64,000 nucleotides of DNA, taken from positions 992,001 through 1,056,000 of the forward strand of contig NZ_CP114065.1 in NCBI RefSeq assembly GCF_027627575.1. Direction: 5' to 3'. This document shows positions 54,500 to 62,752 of the stretch, piece after piece. Both the position numbers and the translations under genes were made by a program. A model generated the notes under the pieces. The model made no database searches and was not told the DNA's origin. It was given only the letters and a program-made list of their open reading frames with translations. The DNA is from Kribbella sp. CA-293567 (GTDB lineage Bacteria > Actinomycetota > Actinomycetes > Propionibacteriales > Kribbellaceae). Numbering within the stretch: the first letter of the stretch is position 1; each line of letters begins with the position of its first letter.

Positions 54500-55261
54500 T
54501 CACAGCTGCAGGGTCGCCACGACCGGCCAGTGGTCGCTGGGGAAGCGGCCGTCAGGACGATCGCGGACGATCGCGGCATCGGTGGCCTGCCAGCCGGCGC
54601 CGATCAGGATGTGATCGATCCGGTCGAGACCGGTCGCCCGGCCGAAGTCGTGAAAGGTGCCTCCGGCATCGACCGGTACGGCGTCCCGCCAGCCGGCATC
54701 GAGGAATGCCTTCAGTGGCGGGGATTCGGGCTCGGCGTTGAGATCGCCGAGCAGCACCCAGTGCCGCTCCGGCTCTGCCGCCGCCCACCGATCGAGCAGC
54801 TTCGACGACTCCACTCGCGCGACCTCGCCGATGTGGTCGTAGTGGGTGTTCGAGATCCCGGCCAGCGTGCCGTCGGAGTGCCTCAGCCTGACCAGCGTGG
54901 CGATCCGGGTCAGATCGGCATCCCAGCCGACCGACCCCGGCGTCGTCGGGTCGGTGGACAGCCAGCGCGTCTCGTGCGACTCCACCTGCCAGGCGCCGGA
55001 CCGGACCATCACCACCGAATGCTCACCCGCCTGCTCGCCGTCGTCCCGCCCGGCCCCGACGATCTCGTACCGCGCGAAGCTCTCGCGCAGATAGTCGAGC
55101 TGGTCGGGCAGTACCTCCTGCAGCCCGACCACATCGGCCTCCAGCGCCTCGATCGCCGCCGCGGCCGCCTCGCGTCGCAGTACCCACGAGTCGTCGCCGT
55201 CCGGCGCGGAGGAGTTGCGAATGTTGAACGTCGCCACTCGGAGCTGCACAGGGGGCTTCAC
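54500..55261 (-). CDS. endonuclease/exonuclease/phosphatase family protein
   Basis: A 253-aa EEP-fold hydrolase: LRVATFNIRNSS at the start, VVGLQEVLPDQL (metal-binding Glu), ISNTHYDHIGEVAR (catalytic His), VLLGDLNAEPES (Asp/Asn) and C-terminal DHILIGAGWQ with PSDHWPVVATLQL (His). These are the catalytic residues of the DNase I/inositol phosphatase/sphingomyelinase fold. GTG 55261 overlaps the trpS stop (GTGA), so it is co-translated with trpS. Substrate unknown. Confidence 0.88.
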   Translation of the reverse strand: MKPPVQLRVATFNIRNSSAPDGDDSWVLRREAAAAAIEALEADVVGLQEVLPDQLDYLRESFARYEIVGAGRDDGEQAGEHSVVMVRSGAWQVESHETRWLSTDPTTPGSVGWDADLTRIATLVRLRHSDGTLAGISNTHYDHIGEVARVESSKLLDRWAAAEPERHWVLLGDLNAEPESPPLKAFLDAGWRDAVPVDAGGTFHDFGRATGLDRIDHILIGAGWQATDAAIVRDRPDGRFPSDHWPVVATLQL

Positions 55262-56226
55262 CCGGTCGATCCTGCCAAACCCATCGCGACCGTCGCCGCC
55301 CGGAGTCGCGGAGCGCTTGCCTCGATCGCGCGGTCCCGGCCCTGCGCCAGCAGCCGATCGACCTGTGCGGGATCGGCGGCCAGCAGCGCGTACTCCTTCT
55401 GCAGCGGCTCGATGACGGCCAGTACGGCGTCCGCGACATCCGACTTCAGCGCCCCGTACGTCGAGTAGCCGGCCGCCAGCTCGACCGGATCCCCATCGAT
55501 GCAGGCGGCCAGGATCTCCAGCAGATTGGTGACGCCGGGCTTGCCTGCCTCGTCGTGGCGGACCTCCCCGTCGGAGTCGGTCACCGCGCGCATCAACTGC
55601 CGGCGGATCACGTCCGGCGGGTCGAGCAGCCGGATCGTGCCGACCGCGTTGTCCTCGTCGGACTTGCTCATCTTGGCGGTCGGGTTCTGCAGATCCTTGA
55701 TCCGCATCGCCAGCGCGGCCTTCTGCAGCTGGGGGACGACGAACGTCTCGCCGTACTCCCGGTTGAAGCGGATCGCCACGTCCCGGGCCAGCTCGACGTG
55801 CTGGTCCTGGTCGCCACCGACGGGAACCCGGTCCGTGCCGTAGAGCAGGATGTCGGCCGCCATCAGGCACGGATAGGTGAACAGCGAGGCCCGGGTCATC
55901 GGCCGGTTCCGGCCCTTCTCCTTGTACTGGATCATCCGCGACAGCTCGCCGACGTACGAGGTGCACTCGAGCAGGTAGGCGAGCTGCGCGTGCGCGGGGA
56001 CGTCGGACTGCACGAACACCGTGCCCGGTGGCAGCCCTGCGGCGAGCATCAGCGTCGCCATCTCCCGGGTCAGCGCGAGCAGCCGGCGGGGATCGTGCTT
56101 GGTGGTCATCGCGTGCTGGTTGGCGACGAAGTAGAAACCGTCGGGGTCGGTGAACCGCCGCAGCGCGCCGAGGTGGTTGCCCAGCGTGAGCCGGCCGGAC
56201 GGGGTGATGCCGGAGAGCGAGGTCAT
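55258..56226 (-). CDS. trpS: tryptophanyl-tRNA synthetase, attenuator-controlled, possibly auxiliary TrpRS1 type
   Basis: A 322-aa class I synthetase with the HIGH-type TLGNHLG at residues 14-20, the tryptophan-side AYLLECTSYVGELSRMIQYKEK, VPVGGDQDQHVELARDVA and the KMSKS loop at 185-189. Positions 14-20 (His where Tyr is usual) and NQHAMT (usual DLHAIT) diverge from housekeeping TrpRS. The leader carries a Trp-codon leader peptide and terminator, as reported for the indolmycin-resistant auxiliary TrpRS1 (SCO3334) of Streptomyces coelicolor, whose neighbourhood also resembles this one. Auxiliary status is inference. Confidence 0.92.
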   Translation of the reverse strand: MTSLSGITPSGRLTLGNHLGALRRFTDPDGFYFVANQHAMTTKHDPRRLLALTREMATLMLAAGLPPGTVFVQSDVPAHAQLAYLLECTSYVGELSRMIQYKEKGRNRPMTRASLFTYPCLMAADILLYGTDRVPVGGDQDQHVELARDVAIRFNREYGETFVVPQLQKAALAMRIKDLQNPTAKMSKSDEDNAVGTIRLLDPPDVIRRQLMRAVTDSDGEVRHDEAGKPGVTNLLEILAACIDGDPVELAAGYSTYGALKSDVADAVLAVIEPLQKEYALLAADPAQVDRLLAQGRDRAIEASAPRLRAATVAMGLAGSTG

Positions 56227-56270
56227 GTCGGGTCCTTGGTCGATCGGGCCTCACCGACCGACGGGCAAAC

Positions 56271-56297
56271 AAAAAGGCCGCCTCGGCGAGGCGGCCT
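56271..56297 (-). terminator. trpS attenuator (intrinsic terminator in the leader)
   Basis: On the minus strand AGGCCGCCTC-GCC-GAGGCGGCCT forms a 10-bp stem (56275-56297) followed by TTTTT, 45 bp before the trpS start. It is the only hairpin in this window with a true T-run. Bases 56289-56294 of the 5' arm (CCGCCT in the RNA sense) can instead pair with AGGCGG at 56324-56329 next to the leader stop, giving an antiterminator. Confidence 0.85.
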
Positions 56298-56327
56298 CTT
56301 GGATGCGTGTGAACGCAGGGGGTCCGC

Positions 56328-56375
56328 CTAAGCGGCCCACCAGTCCTGCTGCGTCAGGTTACGCGCGGTGTTCAC
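56328..56375 (-). CDS. trpS leader peptide with tandem Trp codons
   Basis: GTG 56375 opens a 15-codon frame reading VNTARNLTQQDWWAA and ending at TAG 56328-56330. Two consecutive Trp codons (56337-56342) sit just upstream of the attenuator. A -10-like TATTCT lies 6 nt before the GTG, so the mRNA would start at the GTG and the peptide would be leaderless. Ribosome stalling at the TGG pair when Trp-tRNA is scarce would favour the antiterminator. Confidence 0.85.
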   Translation of the reverse strand: MNTARNLTQQDWWAA

Positions 56376-56412
56376 GGGACCAGAATAGCCACACCCCGGT
56401 GACTGTGCGCAA
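56376..56412 (-). promoter_or_regulatory. trpS promoter candidate
   Basis: On the minus strand TTGCGC (56407-56412) and TATTCT (56382-56387) are 19 bp apart, and transcription would begin at about 56375, the first base of the leader peptide. The spacing is slightly long, but the -10 is good. Confidence 0.5.
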
Positions 56413-56465
56413 GCCCGGTTCGCGAGCGGAGGCCCGTACCGCGCTCGCGGGCTAAGGTCGAGGGC

Positions 56466-57641
56466 ATGAGCGGTGAGGCGATGCTGGTCTTCGACGAGGG
56501 GCTGACGGCCTACGACTTCGGTCACGGGCACCCGATGAGTCCGATCCGGGTGGACCTGACCATCCGGCTGGCGCGGGCCCTCGGGGTTCTCGACCAACTG
56601 AAGGTGGCGCCGGCGCCGGTGGCGGACGACGCGCTGCTGCGGACCGTGCACACGGCGGAGTACATCGCTGCCGTGAAGCGGGCCGGAGCAGACCCCGATC
56701 TGCCCGATCCGGACTTCGGTCTCGGCACCGACGACACCTACTGCTTTCCGCAGATGCACGAGGCGTCGGCCCACGTGGTCGGCGCGTCCGTCGAGGCGGC
56801 TCGGGCGGTCTGGGAGGGCGACGTGCTGCACGCCGCCAACATCTCCGGTGGGCTGCACCACGCGATGCCCTCGACGGCCAGCGGCTTCTGCGTCTACAAC
56901 GACCCGGCGGTCGCGATCCAGTGGCTGCTCGACCACGGCGCCGAGCGGGTCGCGTACGTCGATGTGGACGTCCACCACGGCGACGGCGTACAGGCGGTGT
57001 TCTACAACGATCCGCGGGTGCTGACCGTGAGCCTGCACGAGTCGCCGACCACGCTCTTCCCGGGGACTGGGGCGGCCGGGGAGACCGGTGGACCAGATGC
57101 GCCGGGCTCCGCGGTCAACATGCCGCTGCCGCCCGGCACTGGTGACGCAGGCTGGCTGCGGGCGTTCCACGCGGTCGTGCCGGACGTGCTGAAGGCGTTC
57201 CGGCCGTCGGTGCTCGTCACCCAGCACGGCTGCGACTCCCACGTGGAGGATCCGCTGGCGCACCTGACCAAGACGATCGACGGTCAGCGCGCGGCGTACC
57301 AGGCGCTGCACGACCTGGCTCACGAGGTCTGCGACGGCAAGTGGGTCGCGACCGGTGGCGGTGGTTACGCGATCATCGACGTCGTCCCGCGCGCGTGGAC
57401 GCACCTGCTGGCGATCGTCGCCGGTCAGCCGATCGCTCCGGAGACCGCGGTGCCGGAGTCGTGGCGAGAGGACGTGAACCGGCTCTACGGGCGGATCGCG
57501 CCGTCGCGGATGACCGACGGCCGGGCCGCGACGTACTCCGACTGGTCGGCCGGCTACAACCCCGAAACCTGGCTGGACCGCTCGATCAAGGCGACCCGGG
57601 ACGTCAGTTTCCCGCTGCTCGGGCTCGACCCGACGTACTGA
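56466..57641 (+). CDS. histone-deacetylase superfamily protein, AcuC-like
   Basis: A 391-aa zinc deacetylase. The active-site elements are GGLHHAMPSTASGFCVYND (His-His dyad), VDVDVHHGDGVQ (Asp/His zinc ligands), HGCDSHVEDPLAHL (Asp ligand) and TGGGGYAIIDVVPRAW (catalytic Tyr). AcuC relatives deacetylate acetyl-CoA synthetase and other proteins. It is divergent from trpS with 90 bp between leader and start. As I recall, the same neighbour is present in Streptomyces. Confidence 0.9.
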   Translation: MSGEAMLVFDEGLTAYDFGHGHPMSPIRVDLTIRLARALGVLDQLKVAPAPVADDALLRTVHTAEYIAAVKRAGADPDLPDPDFGLGTDDTYCFPQMHEASAHVVGASVEAARAVWEGDVLHAANISGGLHHAMPSTASGFCVYNDPAVAIQWLLDHGAERVAYVDVDVHHGDGVQAVFYNDPRVLTVSLHESPTTLFPGTGAAGETGGPDAPGSAVNMPLPPGTGDAGWLRAFHAVVPDVLKAFRPSVLVTQHGCDSHVEDPLAHLTKTIDGQRAAYQALHDLAHEVCDGKWVATGGGGYAIIDVVPRAWTHLLAIVAGQPIAPETAVPESWREDVNRLYGRIAPSRMTDGRAATYSDWSAGYNPETWLDRSIKATRDVSFPLLGLDPTY

Positions 57642-57799
57642 TCCGGGGCCGTTCCGAAGTAGTTCGAGACTGAACCGTCCAGTCACACCAGACACCCCCT
57701 TTCCCATTCGCACCAACAGCCACTACGCTCAGTTCATGCACGGGCGGAGGTGCCGGAGGGGAAGCCGGCGCACGACCCGTGCTGGAAGTGCGGTGCGTT

Positions 57800-58015
57800 A
57801 TGGCATCAAAGAAGTCCGGTGGTGAGTCCCCGCTCGCCGAGGTGAAGTTTCTGACCGTGGCAGAGGTTGCCACGGCCATGCGGGTGTCCAAGATGACGGT
57901 GTACCGGTTGGTGCACTCCGGAGAGCTGCCCGCGGTGCGGGTGGGTCGGTCGTTCCGGGTGTCTGAGGACGCCGTGCACGACTACCTCAAGGGCGCGTTC
58001 TACCAAACCGGATAA
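57800..58015 (+). CDS. excisionase-type helix-turn-helix protein (Rv0500A/SCO3328-like)
   Basis: A 71-aa MerR/Xis-type DNA-binding protein: VKFLTVAEVATAMRVSKMTVYRLVHSGELPAVRVGRSFRVSEDAVHDYL fills most of it. It matches, from memory, Rv0500A and Streptomyces SCO3328 (BdtA), conserved next to bS22. ATG 57800 was chosen; an upstream GTG extension lacks similarity. A hairpin terminator follows directly. Despite the fold it is not tied to phage or integrase genes here. Confidence 0.82.
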   Translation: MASKKSGGESPLAEVKFLTVAEVATAMRVSKMTVYRLVHSGELPAVRVGRSFRVSEDAVHDYLKGAFYQTG

Positions 58016-58024
58016 CCACGAGAA

Positions 58025-58065
58025 GCGAAAGCGGCCGGAAACCCGAGAGGGACCGGCCGCTTCGC
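58025..58065 (+). terminator. hairpin terminator after the HTH gene
   Basis: AAGCGGCCGG (58029-58038) pairs with CCGGCCGCTT (58053-58062), extended by GCG/CGC with one bulge, 10 bp after the stop. Confidence 0.75.
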
Positions 58066-58178
58066 CTTGCCCTCTTCGCTCGCCCTCTGGGACTGCCCGC
58101 TGAGGCTCCGTGGTCGCCAGAAACTGTCGGTGGCCGCTGTTTGACTGGAGACCAGTGAGGAACTGGGAGGCGGTCGGC

Positions 58179-59330
58179 ATGAAGGTTCGGGTGGAGCGGG
58201 ATCTGCTGGTGGAGTCGGTGGCGTGGGTGGGCCGGAGTCTGCCCAGCCGGCCCAGTGTGCCGATTCTGGCGGGGTTGCTGATGGAGGCGTCCGAGGGCGA
58301 GCTGACGCTGTCCGGGTTCGACTACGAGACCTCCCACCGGGTGACGCTGCCGGCTCAGGTGGCCGACCCCGGCCGCTGCCTGGTCTCCGGCCGGCTGATG
58401 GCCGACATCGTGAAAAGCCTGCCCCATCAGGCGATCGACTTCACTGTTGACGGTTCCAAGGCGCTACTGGTCTGTGGGACGTCACGCTTCACCCTGCAGA
58501 CGTTGCCGATCGACGAGTATCCCGAGCTGCCGGAGCAGCCGCCGTCCAACGGTGAGATCCGCAGCGACGTGTTCGCCCGGGCGGTCTCACAGGTGGCCGG
58601 ATCGGCCAGCCGCGACGACACGATGCCGGTCTTCACCGGAGTGCAGGTGGAGATCGAGGGGCCGACCATCACGCTGCTCGCCACCGACCGGTACCGGCTG
58701 GCCGTCCGCGAGCTGGAGTGGGAGCCCGACGAGCCGACGGTCTCGGCGACGACGCTGATCCCCGCCCGGGCCCTTTCCGAGACCGCCAAGGCGATGACGG
58801 GTTCGACCCTGACGCTGTCCCTTGACCGGGACGCGGCGGCCGGTGACGGGCTGGCAGGCTTCGCGGGAGAGGTGTCGGGCGGCTCGCGGTGGACCACGAC
58901 CAGGCTGCTGGACGGCAGCTTCCCCAAGGTGCGCAACCTGATGCCGGCCGCAGACGCGATCCAGACCCGCGTCCGGATCGGTACGGCAACGCTGGTCGAG
59001 GCGGTCAAACGCGTCGCGTTGGTGGCGGAGCGCAACGCGCCGGTCCGGATCACCTTCACCGCCGAGGGCGCGACGCTCGACGCGGGCAGTGGCGAGGAGG
59101 CCCAGGCCTCCGAGACGATCGAGATCCAGCTGACCGGTGAGCCCGTCACGGTCGGATTCAACCCGACGTACCTGCTGGACGGCCTGCACGCGATCGGTAC
59201 GCCGGTAGCCCACCTCGCCTTCACCCAACCCACCAAACCAGCCGAACTGACCGGCGCGACCGACCTCGAGGAAGACCCGCTGACGAACTTCCGCTACATC
59301 CTGATGCCGGTCCGCCTGCACAACACCTGA
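58179..59330 (+). CDS. DNA polymerase III beta subunit paralogue (sliding clamp)
   Basis: A 383-aa protein with the three-domain clamp architecture: RDLLVESVAWVGRSLPSRPSVPILAGLLMEA (domain 1), DVFARAVSQVAGSASRDDTMPVFTGVQVE..LLATDRYRLAVRELE (domain 2) and ATLVEAVKRVALVAERNAPVRITF..GFNPTYLLDGLHAIGTPVAHLAF (domain 3), ending FRYILMPVRL. No dnaA, recF or gyrase gene is near, so this is not the oriC copy. GGGAGG precedes the ATG by 8 nt. It may serve repair or translesion synthesis. Confidence 0.85.
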   Translation: MKVRVERDLLVESVAWVGRSLPSRPSVPILAGLLMEASEGELTLSGFDYETSHRVTLPAQVADPGRCLVSGRLMADIVKSLPHQAIDFTVDGSKALLVCGTSRFTLQTLPIDEYPELPEQPPSNGEIRSDVFARAVSQVAGSASRDDTMPVFTGVQVEIEGPTITLLATDRYRLAVRELEWEPDEPTVSATTLIPARALSETAKAMTGSTLTLSLDRDAAAGDGLAGFAGEVSGGSRWTTTRLLDGSFPKVRNLMPAADAIQTRVRIGTATLVEAVKRVALVAERNAPVRITFTAEGATLDAGSGEEAQASETIEIQLTGEPVTVGFNPTYLLDGLHAIGTPVAHLAFTQPTKPAELTGATDLEEDPLTNFRYILMPVRLHNT

Positions 59331-59355
59331 GACAACCCGCGACAGCCGCCCGCTG

Positions 59356-59475
59356 GTGCCGGCGCACCAGGTTCGCGGCGCCCTCGGGTACGCCGTACAG
59401 ATCGGGTTGATCCGACTCGATGGTGTCCTGACCGGTGACTTCACCGTGACGGTTCTGCCGGCCAAGAAGCGCTGA
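59356..59475 (+). pseudogene. possible C-terminal gene remnant (39 codons)
   Basis: In the 157 bp between the clamp and crcB genes, one frame reads VPAHQVRGALGYAVQIGLIR..LTGDFTVTVLPAKKR and ends at TGA 59475. Its third-position GC is high, like real genes here, and it looks like the tail of a longer protein. There is no matching upstream part and no good ribosome-binding site. A remnant is more likely than a functional peptide; I do not recognise the family. Confidence 0.35.
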
Positions 59476-59487
59476 TTCTTCGAGGCT

Positions 59488-59862
59488 TCAGGTCCAAATG
59501 GCCTGGCCGGTCGCGACGCCCAGCCAGGCGGCGCCCAGGCCCGCGGCGATGCTGACTGTGACGTTGAGGAACGCGGCTCGCTTCGCGTTCTGTTCGTAGA
59601 GGCGGAGGGTTTCGTAGGAGAAGGTCGAGTAGGTGGTGAGGGCGCCGCAGAAGCCGGTGCCGACGAGGAGTTGTACCCAGTGCGGGGCGGCGCCTGCCAG
59701 TGCGGCGCCGGTGACGAAACCGAGGATCGCCGAGCCGGTCACGTTGACAGTGAAGGTGCCCCAGGGGAAGCCGCTGTCGTGGCGTGCCTGGACGGCGCGG
59801 TCGACCAGGTAACGCAGGGGTGCGCCGACGACGGCGCCCGCGATCACCAGTAGGAGCTTCAC
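59488..59862 (-). CDS. crcB: fluoride channel subunit CrcB/Fluc
   Basis: A 124-aa protein with four transmembrane helices and the Fluc motifs GAVVGAPLRYLVDR, FPWGTFTVNVTGSAILGF and GTGFCGALTTYSTFSYET. GTG 59862 overlaps the stop of the second crcB gene (GTGA). The two proteins probably assemble as a heterodimeric fluoride exporter, as known for paired crcB genes. No fluoride riboswitch is evident upstream of the pair. Confidence 0.92.
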   Translation of the reverse strand: MKLLLVIAGAVVGAPLRYLVDRAVQARHDSGFPWGTFTVNVTGSAILGFVTGAALAGAAPHWVQLLVGTGFCGALTTYSTFSYETLRLYEQNAKRAAFLNVTVSIAAGLGAAWLGVATGQAIWT

Positions 59863-60242
59863 TTCTGGCCCCTGCGCACCAACGCGCGAGTCGCGGAAGT
59901 GCCTGCCCATACAGCCGCCATCGCGCCGACCACGGTCACCAGTAGATAGCTCAATGCCGTCAGCGGATGGCCCTTCGAGATCAGTTGCTGGATGTCCACG
60001 GCGTACGTCGAGAACGTGGTGAAGCCGCCCAGGATCCCGGTCCCCACGAAGGGTCGGAGCAGCCGCTGATCCCGCCACACTTCACTGACCAGCACCATCA
60101 ACACCCCGATCAGCGCGCACCCCGCCACGTTGATCCCGACAGTGGCCCAAGGCAACGAACCGGGTCGGTAAGGCCACGCCACTCCGGCGAGATACCGCGC
60201 TCCCGCCCCGAGCGCACCCCCGGCAGCGATCACGCCGAGCAC
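59859..60242 (-). CDS. crcB: fluoride channel subunit CrcB/Fluc (second copy)
   Basis: A 127-aa Fluc subunit with AAGGALGAGARYLAGV, LPWATVGINVAGCALIGVL and GTGILGGFTTFSTYAVD. GTG 60242 is preceded by GAGG at good spacing and gives the usual family N-terminus; further upstream GTGs at 60278 and 60287 are less likely. It is first in the two-gene unit and divergent from the tandem acetyltransferase gene. Confidence 0.88.
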   Translation of the reverse strand: MLGVIAAGGALGAGARYLAGVAWPYRPGSLPWATVGINVAGCALIGVLMVLVSEVWRDQRLLRPFVGTGILGGFTTFSTYAVDIQQLISKGHPLTALSYLLVTVVGAMAAVWAGTSATRALVRRGQK

Positions 60243-60320
60243 GTCAACCTCGACCCGCCGCGCCCAGGAGCTCTCCACCAGTCGCACGATAATCGACCTG
60301 TGGAGGGAGGTGCCGCTGAC

Positions 60321-61361
60321 ATGGCCGACCAGGCAGGCGATGGGCGAGTGACCGGCGAAGGTCTCGTACTGCGTGAATGGACCGAAGCAGACCTGCCCGC
60401 GATGGTCGAACTCTTCGACAACCCGGAGGTCGCCCGCTGGACCCCGCTCGCTTCGCCCTTCGATCTGGTCGCCGCGGCGCGCTACCTCGACGCCGGGCAC
60501 GCCGACACCCGTCGACTCCATCTGGCGATCACCACGGACGGCCGTCAGCCGCTCGGCGAAGTACTGCTCAGTCTCGACCACCGAAGCATCGGGCTGGCCA
60601 TCACTCCGACCTCCCGCGGCGAGGGGCTGGCGGTCCGCGCACTCGACCTGATCACGACCTACGCCCACGAGACGCTGGCCTTCCCGCGGGTCATCGCAGA
60701 GATCGAGCCGGGCAACACTGCCAGCCAACTCGTCGCCCACCGGGCCGGCTATCGCCCGGCGGCCGAGGAACCTCAGCTCCTCACCAGCAGAGGCCGGGAG
60801 ATTGTCGTTGTTATCTGGGAGCACCTCGCGGCTGCTTCCGGGCAAGATGGGCCCATGGCTGAGACAGGGGTGCGGTTGGTGGGGGACGGGCTGGTACTGC
60901 GGGAGTGGCGGGAGGGAGATCTGCCGGCGATGGTCGAGCTGTTCGACGATCCGGCGGTCGCGTACTGGACGCCGTTGGTGACGCCGTTCGACGAGCGGGC
61001 GGCCAAGGCGTATCTCGAGGTGGCGCAGGCGGACAACGGGCGGATCCAGTTGGCGATCACCACCGACGGCGGGCGGCCGATGGGTGAGGTGCTGCTGATG
61101 CCGGAGACCCTGAGCGCCGGGTACGCCGTGGGGTCGCAGTACCGCGGGCAGGGGCTGGCCGCGCGGGCGGTCAACCTGATCACGGCGTACGCGCACGACG
61201 TCGCGGGGATGCCTCGGGTCATGCTGGAGATCGAGGCGGAGAACGAGGCCAGCAACTCTGTTGCCCGGCGGGCCGGCTACCGGCTGACCGAGGTCGAACC
61301 GCGGTGGGTCACCGAGAAAGGCCGCAAGCTCGCCCTCTACACCTGGGAACACCTCGCCTGA
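60321..61361 (+). CDS. tandem GNAT acetyltransferase, two fused homologous domains
   Basis: A 346-aa protein made of two similar RimJ/RimL-type GNAT domains. Domain 1 (about 10-170) has [20 protein letters not shown] and [27 protein letters not shown]. Domain 2 (about 182-346) repeats [20 protein letters not shown] and [27 protein letters not shown]. They join in frame with no stop at the internal ATG 60855, which has a methionine start context. GGAGGGAGG precedes the ATG at 60321. An internal duplication is clear; substrates are unknown. Confidence 0.85.
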   Translation: MADQAGDGRVTGEGLVLREWTEADLPAMVELFDNPEVARWTPLASPFDLVAAARYLDAGHADTRRLHLAITTDGRQPLGEVLLSLDHRSIGLAITPTSRGEGLAVRALDLITTYAHETLAFPRVIAEIEPGNTASQLVAHRAGYRPAAEEPQLLTSRGREIVVVIWEHLAAASGQDGPMAETGVRLVGDGLVLREWREGDLPAMVELFDDPAVAYWTPLVTPFDERAAKAYLEVAQADNGRIQLAITTDGGRPMGEVLLMPETLSAGYAVGSQYRGQGLAARAVNLITAYAHDVAGMPRVMLEIEAENEASNSVARRAGYRLTEVEPRWVTEKGRKLALYTWEHLA

Positions 61362-61564
61362 GTGGGAGATGCCGCAGACCGGCGTACCCAAGCGGGCAAA
61401 CCGTTGTGCCGACCGCTCAAAACGCCCCCCGCAGCCGGCGAACAACCACCCTACCGACAGGCGCGAGGGAGCCACAGGGCACACTCATCACGCCTCACTT
61501 AGGTCTAGAAGGTGACCAACAGGTAGGCTTTGCCGACGCTCTCTTTAAGTTTGGATGGTCCACT

Positions 61565-61666
61565 GTGGGTTCCGTTATCAAGAAGCGCCGTAAGCGTATG
61601 GCGAAGAAGAAGCACCGCAAGCTGCTGAAGAAGACGCGGGTGCAGCGCCGCAAGCTCGGCAAGTAG
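61565..61666 (+). CDS. small ribosomal subunit protein bS22
   Basis: A 33-aa, extremely basic peptide, [18 protein letters not shown]..., ending [10 protein letters not shown], from GTG 61565. It matches the actinobacterial bS22 (AURKAIP1/COX24-like) seen in mycobacterial 70S structures, near the decoding region of the 30S subunit. It is conserved beside an HTH gene and an epimerase gene in mycobacteria (Rv0500B, from memory). The 203-bp gap upstream must carry its promoter; there is no other gene in it. Confidence 0.92.
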   Translation: MGSVIKKRRKRMAKKKHRKLLKKTRVQRRKLGK

Positions 61667-61744
61667 CCCTAACCAGGGAAGTACTGTCGTCGCCCTGCGA
61701 GTCAGGGCGGCGTCGATGGAGTTGCTGTCTGGCTGGGGGTACTC

Positions 61745-62752
61745 GTGGCACAGGTAGTAATGGTTACCGGCGTCTCCCGGGACGCCGGTGCTCGTTGTGC
61801 CCGCCGCCTGGCAGCCGAACCCGGTATCGACACCGTGATCGGCATCGACGTGGTGCCGCCAAGGGCCGAACTCGGCCGGGTCCGGTTCGTCCGGGCGGAC
61901 ATCCGCAACCCCGTCATCGCGAAGGTCATCGCCGGTGAGGACGTCGACACGGTCGTCCACACGGGCGTCGTGGCGACCCCTGGCAGCGCCGGGGGACGGT
62001 CGTCGATGAAGGAAATCAACGTCATCGGCACCATGCAACTGCTCGCCGCGTGCCAGAAGGCGCCGGGCGTTCGCAAGCTCGTGGTCAAGTCGTCGACCAC
62101 GGTGTACGGCGCGGGTCCTCGCGACCCCGCCATGTTCACCGAGGAGATGGCGCCGCGGGCGATCCACCAGACCGGGTTGAGCAAGGACGCGGTCGAGGTC
62201 GAGGGGTACGTGCGCGGCTTCGCCCGCCGCCGCCCCGACGTCTGCGTCAGCACCCTGCGGATGGCCAACTGGATCGGCCCGCGGACCGACTCCCCGATCA
62301 CCAGGTACTTCGCCATGCCGGTGGTGCCGACCGTTTTCGGGTTCGACGCCCGGCTGCAGTTCCTGCACGAGGACGACGGGGTCGAGGCGATTCATCACGC
62401 CACCGTCAACGACCTGCCCGGCACGTTCAACCTGGCCGGCGACGGCGTGCTCTCGCTGTCCCAGGCGATCCGCCGGCTCGGCCGGCCCGCCTTACGGTTG
62501 CCGTCCTTCACGGCGGCCAGCACGGCGGCCGTCGTACGCCGGGCCCGGCTCGCCGACTTCTCGCCGGACCAGATCACCTTCCTGACCTATGGGCGGGCGG
62601 TGGACACCACCCGGATGCGCAGCGAGTTCGCCTTCGAACCGGAGTACACGACGGCCGCCGCCTTCGACGACTTCCGTGCGCACCTCGGCCCCGGGGCGGT
62701 CACTCAGGCCTCCCGCTTGCTGACTACCGGGCTAGGGGCATTGCGTGGCTGA
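61745..62752 (+). CDS. NAD-dependent epimerase/dehydratase (extended SDR, Rv0501-like)
   Basis: A 335-aa extended SDR with the GxxGxxG-like VMVTGVSRDAGARCARRL near the N-terminus, DIRNPVIAKVIAGEDVDTVVHTG and KSSTTVYGAGPRD. The YxxxK region is altered: the helix reads HQTGLSKDAVEVEGYV, with no obvious Tyr. It resembles Rv0501 (GalE2) of mycobacteria, annotated UDP-glucose epimerase without firm proof. The GTG start is at 61745 and the stop overlaps the acyltransferase start by 8 bp. Confidence 0.82.
   Translation: MAQVVMVTGVSRDAGARCARRLAAEPGIDTVIGIDVVPPRAELGRVRFVRADIRNPVIAKVIAGEDVDTVVHTGVVATPGSAGGRSSMKEINVIGTMQLLAACQKAPGVRKLVVKSSTTVYGAGPRDPAMFTEEMAPRAIHQTGLSKDAVEVEGYVRGFARRRPDVCVSTLRMANWIGPRTDSPITRYFAMPVVPTVFGFDARLQFLHEDDGVEAIHHATVNDLPGTFNLAGDGVLSLSQAIRRLGRPALRLPSFTAASTAAVVRRARLADFSPDQITFLTYGRAVDTTRMRSEFAFEPEYTTAAAFDDFRAHLGPGAVTQASRLLTTGLGALRG

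Noticed and set aside
57800..58015. Phage excisionase / mobile element marker
   Set aside because: The small Xis-like HTH belongs to a conserved actinobacterial family, and no integrase, att repeat or phage gene is nearby.
58179..59330. oriC because of dnaN
   Set aside because: No dnaA, recF, gyrB or rpmH, and no cluster of DnaA boxes in the flanks. This is a paralogous clamp.
59862..60320. Fluoride riboswitch for the crcB pair
   Set aside because: I could not find the conserved crcB-motif core in the short leader of either gene.
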